Of a DNA stretch of 64,000 bases, positions 33,001-42,605 are shown piece after piece (the first letter of the stretch is position 1; each line of letters starts with the position of its first letter). The DNA is from Alentia gelatinosa (lineage: Eukaryota; Annelida; Polychaeta; Phyllodocida; Polynoidae), in contig OX465579.1 of assembly GCA_950022655.1 (NCBI GenBank), positions 133,929,118 through 133,993,117 of the forward strand, read 5' to 3'. Below the pieces are notes generated by a model that was given only the letters and a program-made list of their open reading frames with translations, had not been told where the DNA came from and ran no database searches. The position numbers and the translations under genes were made by a program.

Positions 33001-33454
33001 AATTGACCCACAAATTTCAATAATGCAGCTATATGTATTCTTGGTCTATGACATTCCATCTACCAACATAGTATGGCTGAAATAATATTACAGATTGTTG
33101 TAATTACATTAAATCCTGATTCACCAATATAGTTTCCTTCATCACAGATTTCGCCTTCCTTTGCGGCTGGAATAAACCCAACTGTCGCGCAAGGGGCAAG
33201 TCAGGTGAAACACAGTAAAACGGGGTCCTGTTTGAAAAAAGATGATTCTATTCCCACACAGATACACATTAAACACACATCTTATATGCTATTTCAATCA
33301 CACGTAGGATATACTCATCTGCAGTAATAAGTATTAAAAAGATTAACGAGTATAATATTCTATAAGCATCCCCATTATAGATCTGTCCCATTTATATAAA
33401 AAAAAATCCCATTATCTGGTCATAGCTACAGAAGTGAGCTAGCTGCAATTGGTT
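30029..33454. other. Intergenic interval upstream of the amidohydrolase-like gene, 3' of LAMTOR3
   Basis: 3.4 kb with a G-run (30288-30306) inside a GTGGCCATCCATAAATGACG-type repeat. An 89-codon open frame at 31639-31908 is unrecognised. A minus-strand AATAAA lies at 32705-32710. The TATA-like and SINE-like fragments are too weak to name. Confidence 0.6.
32705..32710 (-). terminator. Possible LAMTOR3 distal poly(A) signal
   Basis: AATAAA on the minus strand, about 750 bp beyond the LAMTOR3 stop. Another AATAAA overlaps the stop codon itself (33459-33454). Confidence 0.35.
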
Positions 33455-33528
33455 TTATTGCACTTCCACTGCTGTCCGCAATACTTGCAGCGAATCCTCC
33501 ATCTCTTTCTCTAGACTGAGAATCATAC
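33455..33528 (-). CDS. LAMTOR3: LAMTOR3 exon 6 (stop codon)
   Basis: Acceptor cttgcag. It encodes MILSLEKEMEDSLQVLRTAV plus EVQ and TAA. The stop overlaps an AATAAA hexamer. Confidence 0.94.
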
Positions 33529-36500
33529 CTGCAAGAGAACAAAATCGTATTCAATTGACGGTTAAGACAATGGCAACATGAACATGTCGAACCGCGTTAA
33601 CGATTCAACAGCCCCCTCTCTCCCTACCCCCCCCCCTCCCCCCCCCCCCCCCCCGGCAAGTATGAAAGGCTAGGTGAAAATCACGCTGCCTTCTATTCGG
33701 GAAACCAGAGTAGAGTGCACTGGGAACTCTTGATCCACTAGTCATTCCTATACCATAGTTATTTTGCGAAGACAGGTACTATAGTTCAATAGTACGTCGC
33801 TTAAAAGCAATAGCTTTTGCTTACTTGTTTTATAGAGAAATACCCTGCTTTTTGCATCAGCAGACCATGTAAACTGTCCGTTGACGCAAGATATGCAACA
33901 TTACTAAATTAGATAGTCTCATACATGTGTAGAAAATAAGACTGGATTGATCGCTAACCTGTGTTTGCATTGCTATTTGCGACGAGTGTGACTAGCAGTG
34001 GCGGCTTCGTTAAACATATAACCTGAAATTAAATATTGTAAATTGAATTTCAATTATATCCATAGTATTACAACCTAGTATTCAATGAAATAACTCACAT
34101 GGCATAAAATTCCACATAAGGCCACTAAAAGAAACTTGTTTTTCATCACCAGGCCATGAAAATTATGATGAGGGCGCTTTTTTTGTTGTTGCTAAATCAA
34201 AGATGGCTTTTGAAGTCATTAAATGGGCTTCAGACATACAGTAAAACCCTGCATAAGCGGACACCCTTCCATCCGGGCCAAAGTGTCTGCATATATGCGG
34301 GTTGTCCACTTATGCAGGGTTTCCAGATTGTTATTAGTTATACGTTTAATGCATCCCCGACATCAGGATGCCTGACTTTAACTTGAAACTAAATACACAT
34401 ACCTTTCACGATTTCTATCAATATTCATCTTATCTAAAAAAAAAAAAATCTTCTAAAATCGTTTTTTCTGATGCGCGCAGTGATGAGAAACAAGTTTTTT
34501 TAGTGGCCTAACAAATAGAAGGAGAATGATATCTCGGTTCCAGAGCCTGTGTAAATAATCAATTTGTATGATGTTTAGGAGTTTATGACGGAACTAGTGA
34601 ATAACCGTCTTACCATAACCATGACGTAAATCAAAACTCCATTGCATTATTGACAATATCCACAAGCGACAAATAAAAAGCTATTTGCAATTTTATCTTT
34701 ACTCAAGCTTGCTCAACAATCCTTCTATGTCAGTCAACGTGAATAGTATGTGGAATTTCAAAATCACCGAGACTTAAAATACAAAATGGATTGACATCCT
34801 TACCTGGTAATTGCCATAGACGGTGACGATGCTTTTGTTCAACCCCAGTCCTAGCTTACTGGCCTGTTCTGATGTCATTCCAAATGTAGAGAGAAACCTC
34901 GACCTCATGGCCAGTTCCGGAGCATGTTCATCGGCAACTGAGCACAAGACAGAAAATAGAATCCTTGGTTAAGTGAATGCTCCTACGACCTTACGACTCA
35001 TGTACACCCCATCTTAATCGACTAAGACCAACTTCCACTAACCTATCAATCCGGACTTCATTCGGGTAATAAGCATGTCTGGTCCGTTAATAATATAAAA
35101 ATTCGTTAAGACTAAATAAGGGTTCTTCATAGACAGCCCAATAAAATTCCAGGCTTTTTCAGGCTCTAATATTCTTTTTTCCAGGCACACCACAATAAGA
35201 ACAAACAACATCTTGCTAGTAAAGGAAAACAGTCATTGTTTGTTTTCTGAAGTGTGCATATCATATTTGGTCACTGTTTTTAAAACCATGTCTGATTCAT
35301 TACCAAATTTAGTTAAAATTGTTCAGTACGTGGCTAGGTCTGTTTTGAGGGGCAGCTACCGCTTGAATGAGCTTGATGTCTGTTATCGGCTACGTCATCG
35401 GAACCGTTCGATTGTGACGACCATAGTGACAGCAGCGTAATCGTAGCGATTTGCTTGGTGTCAGTTGTTGACAAATCGGTTTGTGAGTCACAAATTGGGT
35501 TTGTCATGTGTTGTCATGGTTAGGGCATGACAACTACAGCGGTTTCATCCTAGGGAATCTTCAGGCTGCACTGATGGAGACTGATTACAAAGATAAAGTA
35601 TATCTAGATAATCAGATGACCAAATAAGCGGCCCTGTCAACATGTTGTGACAGGTGAATAAACCTGACTTTCAATTCTATGTTTGAATAGGGTAAGATGG
35701 GTCCAAGGGCGTTTTCACACATTATTAATGTTTACAAACCAAGGTGGATGTTCACATTTTAAATATTAGTGAGTTTAATATTAATCGAACGGTTTATGCT
35801 GGTTCGTGTCGATCCAACGTGGTGAGACAGTAAAGAGATTTCCCGATCGTAACATGGATTAAAAAAAATTTTGACGTGGCAAGAACAATCGGGTCATCAG
35901 AAAAATCCTTAGAATTTAATGGTGGTTGGGGTCCATTACATTCAACCCCAGTGGGGCATTGGTGTGGAGTCTCTGTATCCAGTTAAACTCCAGCAGGTCT
36001 TTCAAGTACTTCCCCTTTTTACTATTGGGGTGAGCATAGACAAAGTCGACGATGTGAATGTTCACATCGTCGAGACCTGTGTGGCCCGTGAAAAAAAAAA
36101 AAAAAAAAAAAAAATTTAGTTAAAATTATTCATGTTCCTTACTGCCTGTTGAATTTCAGTGGTTTGGGATAGATATCTTCAGATATTTTTTGCCACGTTT
36201 GAATATGAAGAAGAATAACCAAAATCATGCTATATTATTAGCAATTTGCTAAGCATGGACCAATAAAGGATGTCTGGAACTATTTAATCATTGAAATTTC
36301 ATAGGCAGTCAGGTATAAATAAAGCTCAAATAACAGAATTTCACAGACTATGCAAATTTCTTTAAGCAAAACTAAATTTTCCAGGCTCTTCCAAGCTCTC
36401 TGTGAGAATTCCAGGCTTTTCCAGGCCTGGAAACCCCAAATCATAATTCCAGGCTTTTCTAGCTTTTCCAGGCTCTGTACGAACCCTGCTAAATACCATA

Positions 36501-39500
36501 CACAATTCTAAACCTTCAACACTGATGATTTTTTTTTACAAGATACGATAACACAAAATACTTGGTGAAAATTGTCTGAAGCTATACTGCCAATGAGAAA
36601 TTCCTAAAACGAGCCACGAACCTCAAAGAAGTTGCAGCTCTTGAACACAAACTAAGAGACTGACCTTTCAGAAGAGGTACTCCATCCCGGTCTGTGACAA
36701 TGATGGAATGTAACCCGTCGACCCTAAAATTATACAAATAACATTAAGAGAATGAACATGCGTAAAGGGGCGATTTCTGTTGCCCTTTTGCTGCACCAAA
36801 ATTAGATCTCCTTGTAGAATGGCTCCTATATACATTGCTGGCCATTCACAATTATCTAATAAATACCATCATAATAGCGGGGCCGGATTCTCGCGGGAGC
36901 CGTGTTCTCTACCAGGCCGTTTAATATTAACCTTTTAGACACCTGTGGCAGGGAAGTTTTTCACTCTGACTGGTTGAAAGGCCATACGTTTTAACTAATA
37001 AGGTTACGAAACATGAAATTTAGAATAAATAATTAGCTAGGAATAAAATGATGAGTGCCACGAGAGTGGGGAAAATGCTGCCTCCCGTCATTGAGTATAA
37101 CCGCTCACGTTGTAAGCACCTATCTTGGTTTGAAATTAAGAGATCTTTTGTCGTTCATGGTGGGGGTGGGGGTGGGGGTGTGGGGTGTGGGGATGGTAAC
37201 GAACGGACAAATCCAAGATACTATGCCTCATAGCCAGCACACTTGGGACACATAACCAGCACACTTTGTAAATTGGACACTCCGCTTCGTTTTCGCAAGA
37301 CAGCGTGATGGTCGCCTTGAGCACTACACTTCATATTTTTTCTGTGTTTATGTCCTTGTGACAATCAAACTGGCTTCTAAAAACCCAATCTAGTATCTGC
37401 CACCTTCTTAGCTGCAAGACAGTTATTTGAAGTTTCTACATCAGTTATATACAAAGTTCTGATATAAAAAGGGGTAGATTTAGAAAACGAGGCAAAAACA
37501 TGTCTGTATCCGACCGAGAAAAAAAATTGAAGGGGTGGCATGACAAATCATAGTGTCCATCCGTCACTTCTTAAAAAAACCGAAGTGTGTTGGCAACAAA
37601 GTGTAGTGTCCCGATACCGGATGGACACTACACTCTCCCATAGATGGGCATTATGCTTGCTACACTGTCACTTGGTGGAACACCCGCTCAAGTAGGTCTG
37701 CAGCAGTTACCTACCGAACATAAGATGTTAGATTTTTGTCTGATCTGTTGAAAGTTTCTCCCGCATATAGGGACAGAGTCAACCATATTTAGGCTTGAAG
37801 ACAACGTGCCACAAGAGTGAGATTCTCCTGTAGTGATTTGTTTTCTAGCTCTATAAACAAATGTTCTTCTTTTACGATTTGTCTAGCCATGCCGAAAACA
37901 AAATTTATTACTGTAATTTTCTGATCTCCGTACCTTGAGAGCAGGCAATGAGAGTTTCAACTCTTTTCACTTCTTGCATATAAGCGTGGCGCGGCAGTCT
38001 TCCGGGCTAGAGAAAGGGGCCCTTAAAAGAAGTAACACATCCTGGCCTATCTGGGTAAGTTCTTTGGTGTAAAGCTGCTTTCTTGTTCAAGCAACTTAAA
38101 TCACACCTCTTCATGTCAGCTCTCCAAGAGGGGTTCATCAAATGGATCAGATACAACATTGATGCTGGAAAGGGGGTGGTCACAATTCCCATGTGCAAAA
38201 TGGCCAAGACACATTAACTATGGTCATTCTGATGGACCAGCTGCAAAATGGCTCTTGGAAAAATCATACATACAACTAAGTGCATGGTCCAGGTCAGATG
38301 GAAAATTTGCTATCTGGCTTGTCCAAGTCCTCAGGGCAGGCAGGGACTATAGCCTGATAGTCTTCACTTAGGATGCAAAAACCTGACTTGGTTGACTCTG
38401 TATATGGTCTGCAACAGTCTTGCACCCACTGCCCCATCTAGGAAAAATAGTGGGTCTCCACCACCAAATAGAAAGGGGCCATGGAAACCCATGATGATCA
38501 GGCATCTGTTATATCCAACAACAACCCCTAGGTCAAAGGCATTGTCAAAAAAGACTACCATCTTCAGGCAATAACTCCTAATCATCTGCAATACCATTTA
38601 CCCATCTGTAACCCAGGGGCATACCTAACTGTCGGCCTCAAGCTTCAAACCACTCTAGAAGAAATCTCTACTGCTCTAACAAAGGAGCCAGTGATGGTAA
38701 TAATCAATGAAGAAATCTGACTGCTTCTGTCAGGCCTTGACATTAACTTGAACCTCATTCAGTCAAGAAGAGTATATTTCAGTGGCCTGAACTCCTCAGG
38801 AGCTAGCCTCCAAACTGTACATTACTCAAATTAGCCCTATTGTATCTTCACTCTTACGTTCAATGGCTTGGTAATTTCATTTCAATTTCCACTCCACACA
38901 TAGATGATGGCCTCGTAGAGTGCTGAAACCTTGACCTCTACCTGCACTAAAATATACCAGCAAGCCTCCATCTACATCCACTTTGCTGTCTGTTACAATA
39001 TAGTCCAACTTTCACCCAACTTTGAGGCTGCACTCTACATGTAGATCCTGGGAAACTCCTTTGCAGCCCTGACCTTGTTTGCAACTATATCTTGGGAGGA
39101 GGTCTTGGATAGCAGCCCATTGTGGAGACACTGCTTTCTTTGAGAATGTTTAAGTGATGCAGGTCACTCACTACTCACTCAGCTACTATCTTCCTGTATC
39201 ATACAGGAGCACTGCTGTCCTTGTACAAGCATTGATATCATTTGAGCCTGCTTATGCTGGTATCCTGGCACCCAACCACTATATTTACTAAGTCTTGGAA
39301 GTGGGGCAGCTCAAGATGATGTGGAATTTCAACAAATCTCCACAAAAGCCTGATAATGGCATGGTACCTGGGAGTCAAGGTCAAACCTTAGGGCATATGT
39401 TCCACCATACCCTATGGGCTCATTCCCCAAGGCCTTCTCAGCAAAACTCAAATTACTTTATGGATGTTCAGAGAATCATTATACATAATTTATGTTAATG

Positions 39501-42152
39501 GTTGATTCACTTTTACTTTTTACTGATATTTTTGTTATCAACTATAGTCATATATCTATTCAGTTGTTTTGGTGATTTTCTTCTTTTTGTTTAGGAAAAA
39601 AGTATCGCTCAGTAAACTGAGTTTTTCAGATACCTGTTGGTATCAGTTTTGATGATACAATGAGTCAACTTGTTATGGGTCATCAAGATCATAGCGTTTG
39701 AGAGTGCCGATAGGCAAGAGATTAGATATGTATGAAATATGAGATGAGTTCGGTTTCTTCCCTAATTGTTGGTATCGAGCAACATCTATAAGTGAGAGAG
39801 GATAGTTTTGCTGAAATCTAGTTTAATCAGTACCATTTGAACTGGTTCAGGTAATGAGTCCCATGCTTTCACAACATAATAGGGCAAGTTGAGTACTGAA
39901 CTACCGTACATTTGGTGGCATTAGTTTTAAAGTTAATATTGTCAGCAAATCTAGTGATGCATATGTTATTGTTGAGCCAGTCTCTATATCTATTCTTGAA
40001 CATTAGTAGAATGTGGTTGCCAATATCTCTATTGACAGCAAATTATATGCCAATGGTTCATTCTTGACCTTAAAACAGTTGTAGCTTATTCAGTACAAAT
40101 ATAGAGGTCAGTAAGCCAGAAATATTGAAGTCCAAACAAAGGCCAAAAGAGGCAAATCCAAGATATAGACCTTTTGAAAACCATACAACTGTGTATGCTG
40201 TATCCTAATAAATACTCAGTAAATGAGGTTACATACCTTTTAGGAATGCTTAAAAAACAGGTCTGATCTCTCCTAAAGGGTTCAGCAACATAATACAGTA
40301 AAACCCCGGTTCTGGGACACCCCACATAAGGGGCCACCCCGCTTAAGGGCGGAATTTATTTTAACCCCGAGACAATTTGCTCGGAACAGAGTTTATTTTA
40401 ACCCCGCTTAAGGGGACACCCCGCTAGGGGGGCAGTATTTCGGTACAAAAATGCTTCAAAACCCTGCTTAAGGGGACAGTTTGGAGGGACATCTTATCAA
40501 ATAAACTCTAGATTATCTTAAATCCTTGTTTATGGGATATGTGTTTTGATTGAACTATAATCCCCAAGTCTCTAGCGGCTCTGGGAGCCCCTTGGTCAGT
40601 GGGTATCCCATTGATGTTCAGCCCTGCTGCAGGTAAGAGCCCGCTTACAGGTTAGCTGTGGGCGGGGCAGGGCGGACTGGGGGCTTTGAAGGTGAGATAT
40701 TCAGCAGCTCTGGGCGGCCCATAGTGAGTCGCTTATAGCACCACTGATTTTCGCACCCGCTGAAGGGGGGGGGGGGGGGGGGGAAGAGGCCCGCTTACAG
40801 GTTAGCGGTGGACATGAACATGTGTATGAACAGGAATGATGCTGAGGTTGTGGGTGCTGTTGTGGGTTGAGGGTGCATAGAGCTGCTATACCGCAGAAAG
40901 TGAAGTCCACCCTAGATGTCTACCTGAGACTGTGAAACTGCTTTTGCATTGTGTTAGATGTGGTAAATACATGTATTAGTCATCTATTAATTTCATACAT
41001 TTGTGTACCGATATTTGTTTTATATATACTTGGTATTTATTTTCCATTTATTTGCTTAGAATGTATTATCTAATAAACCTCTTATCATAAAACCGGTGTT
41101 TCCTTCCTTTATATAGGTATACTCTACTATATAACCATTGGCAGACTGAAAACCCCGCTTAAGGGAAACCCCGCTTAAGCCTTAAGGGGTCACTTGGCCT
41201 GGAACGGAAGGTGTCCCTTTAAGCGAGGTTCTACTGTATACATAGACCATTGGCAAAAAACAATGCTTTTTAAGGTTTGCATCAATCTAAAAAATCTGCA
41301 AAGTTGATTTAGAAAAATTTTAAAAAGTGTCTCAAGTTACCCCCAATGACGGTATATCGTTGAGGATATCTGAAGACATTCTCAATTTCAAATTCCTACC
41401 AAATTTGGTGTATCAGTGATATTCTATGGAATATTCCCTTGACCTTTGAACTCATTGTCACTTAATCAAGTTAATGATGTATGATGGGAAGATCATTTCC
41501 GTACCGTCCCAAACCCATTCGTGGTGATTAGGGATGGTTACCTCAAATTGGGCTCAATATCTGTTGGTATAAGTCCATGAACCTGATAAGTGGACATACT
41601 TACATTCGCATTAGACGGGTAAAGAACCGCTTGATTTCCTGAGGGAAAGGAGAAGCATTATTTAATGTTATGTAATATCAATAGACAATACTTTGAATTA
41701 AATAATACAGACATTCTTTCCAAATGCTGACCCGCCCACTGTTTAAATTAAAATTCAGTCGGTGGTTTTGAACCCGACTCCGTTTGTCAGAAATGTCCCT
41801 GAATTAAATCTAGATTACTCATTTTAACTGTACTTCAAACTAAATCAATAAGATATTTTGTATATATTACTTTTAGTACACCACGAAACTCAACCAAAAA
41901 TGACAGTTGACACTTTATTAAATGTAACTGGATTGAATTGGGGAGTGTTAAGGACCGAGGCTGACCTATTAGTCTCCGTCAGCCCTTATATAACATTGTG
42001 GTTAAGTATAATGCAACTCAATGCCCGTGAAATATATCTAAAATAGGGTTTCAGTGGTATAAAATGCTAAATATCATAAAACACAGTAACGAGAAGCTAG
42101 AATGATGGACATTTATGAAACATCACATGATTTGCTCACGAACCTCCACCAT
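33455..42152 (-). CDS. LAMTOR3: Ragulator subunit LAMTOR3 (MP1), complete, six exons
   Basis: Exons 42152-42144, 41638-41604, 36723-36665, 34937-34804, 34022-33959 and 33528-33455 join in phase to exactly 124 aa, the length of human LAMTOR3. The roadblock/LC7-type fold is recognisable throughout: EIKRFFTRL, VDGLHSIIVTDRDGVPLLK, ADEHAPELAMRSRFLSTFGM, ASKLGLGLNKSIVTVYGNYQ, LTKPPLLVTLVANSNANTG and MILSLEKEMEDSLQVLR. LAMTOR3 pairs with LAMTOR2 in the lysosomal Ragulator complex, which recruits Rag GTPases and mTORC1 and also scaffolds MEK1. Intron 2 is 4.9 kb and intron 3 is 1.7 kb, the latter with a hAT-like element. The first exon has only three codons (MVE), and its donor gttcgt is weak, so that junction is the least certain. 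The gene diverges from the WBP1-like gene 384 bp away. Confidence 0.95.
33959..34022 (-). CDS. LAMTOR3: LAMTOR3 exon 5
   Basis: Acceptor atttcag, donor gttagc. It encodes VICLTKPPLLVTLVANSNAN plus T, matching the human segment ending SSANTG. Confidence 0.93.
34239..34326. repeat. Hairpin MITE fragment, pogo-like end
   Basis: CAGTAAAACCCTGCATAAGC at the left and a degenerate inverse (TTATGCAGGGTTT) at the right. The ends resemble those of the 40296-41236 element. Confidence 0.5.
34804..34937 (-). CDS. LAMTOR3: LAMTOR3 exon 4
   Basis: Acceptor tgctcag, donor gtaagg. It encodes ADEHAPELAMRSRFLSTFGM and KLGLGLNKSIVTVYGNYQ. Confidence 0.95.
35326..36111 (-). mobile_element. 5'-truncated Penelope-like insertion with 21-bp target duplication
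   Basis: The 21-bp sequence starting AAATTTAGTTAAAATT is present at 35305-35325 and 36112-36132 with one mismatch. Between them, on the minus strand, a T-run (36111-36091) leads into the GIY-YIG tail (VDFVYAHP, LLEFNWIQRLHTNAPLGLNV, 36092-35921). A 3' UTR follows, with GCCACGTCAAAATTTT and a hammerhead-like motif at 35564-35535. The frame is broken in places. Confidence 0.82.
35535..35575 (-). other. Hammerhead-like motif in Penelope 3' region (copy 6), stem III missing
   Basis: Minus strand CTGAAGA (35564-35558), TCC/GGA stem with CTA loop, GAAAC, C, then GCTGTA. Stem I pairs TGCAGC with GCTGTA over six pairs (one G-T). Helix III and the UH cleavage dinucleotide are absent, so the copy is probably inactive. 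Confidence 0.5.
36091..36114. repeat. Poly-A run
   Basis: 24 consecutive A, at the truncated 5' side of the Penelope insertion. Confidence 0.95.
36665..36723 (-). CDS. LAMTOR3: LAMTOR3 exon 3
   Basis: Acceptor attttag, donor gtcagt. It encodes VDGLHSIIVTDRDGVPLLK, nearly identical in pattern to the human segment. Confidence 0.95.
36724..41603. other. LAMTOR3 intron 2
   Basis: 4.9 kb. It includes a coding-like but stop-riddled stretch at about 37980-39490 with short open frames in several phases (for example RYNIDAGKGVVTIPM), which I cannot assign to a family. A pogo-like element (40296-41236) also lies here. No host exon is recognised. Confidence 0.6.
40296..41236. mobile_element. Pogo/Tigger-like non-autonomous element (941 bp)
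   Basis: The ends CAGTAAAACCCCGGTT and the inverse AGCGAGGTTCTACTG are flanked by TA (40294-40295, 41237-41238). Many internal copies of CCCCGCTTAAGGGGACA and a 19-nt G-run (40765-40783) lie inside. No transposase coding sequence remains. Confidence 0.75.
41604..41638 (-). CDS. LAMTOR3: LAMTOR3 exon 2
   Basis: Acceptor ccctcag, donor gtaagt. It encodes EIKRFFTRLMR plus two bases. Confidence 0.88.
42144..42152 (-). CDS. LAMTOR3: LAMTOR3 exon 1 (three codons)
   Basis: ATG GTG GAG, giving MVE before EIKRF, parallel to MADDLKRF of human. The donor gttcgt is non-consensus; the start lies in CAAAATGG. Confidence 0.65.
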
Positions 42153-42536
42153 TTTGCTTGTTGTTTACGCTGGTTCTCGGGATAGTCTATGTACCGAATG
42201 TTGGGTTTATGGGAAACAAGTTACCTACAAAATTGTTAAACCATTTCAAATTCAGTTACGTATCACAATGTAATAGGTAATCAAAAAACAATAAACAATT
42301 AGTCAGAGCTTAAATATTAAAGCTCCTTTATAATTTTACCGACAACATCTACAGAGGAGGAGGGATTTGTGATTTCACAGGTTCGAGCCCTGGGTTCGAA
42401 CCAGGGTTTGAGCACACTGCGCCGCTCCGGTTTATTGTGCCGCAAAACTTGTTTCCGCAGGTTGCTCTAGCGGTGCAGTGTGGGGTTTGAGCTGTAGTTG
42501 CGTAAATGATCATGTGACATTCGCGAGACGTACAAG
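42153..42536. promoter_or_regulatory. Probable bidirectional promoter, LAMTOR3 and WBP1-like gene
   Basis: 384 bp between divergent start codons. Both starts fall in YY1-like contexts (CAAAATGGTGG on the minus strand, CAAGATGGCG on the plus strand). It also contains a T-arm-like hairpin (CCCTGG GTTCGAA CCAGGG, about 42390-42408). No TATA box is obvious. Confidence 0.55.
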
Positions 42537-42605
42537 ATGGCGATGAGTACGATGCTGTTGTTGACATTACTGTTGACGTTTTTAGGAATCATTTCCGAGG
42601 CCTAT
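42537..42605 (+). CDS. WBP1-like exon 1 (signal peptide)
   Basis: 23 codons encoding the hydrophobic leader ending SEAY. Donor gtaagt, phase 0. Confidence 0.85.

Larger units (their letters stand above)
35118..36488. mobile_element. hAT-like element carrying a nested Penelope insertion
   Basis: The ends are AAGGGTTC (35118) and GAACCCTG (36488). Flanking CTAAAT duplications lie at 35112-35117 and 36489-36494, extending to 7 bp if the first A is excluded. Direct copies of TTCCAGGCTTTT-type sequence lie near both ends. The end style (CAGGGTTCGTAC) is common in hAT families. Without the nested insert and one duplication it would be about 564 bp. Located in LAMTOR3 intron 3. Confidence 0.65.

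Noticed and set aside
36047..36073. Inverted repeat CGACGATGTGAA/TTCACATCGTCG
   Set aside because: It falls in the Penelope endonuclease coding sequence and is explained by its codons; it is not kept in the copy at 10000.
42376..42412. GGTTCGAA-type T-arm hairpin resembling a tRNA
   Set aside because: No acceptor stem or D-arm at the right spacing; likely a SINE fragment or a chance palindrome.
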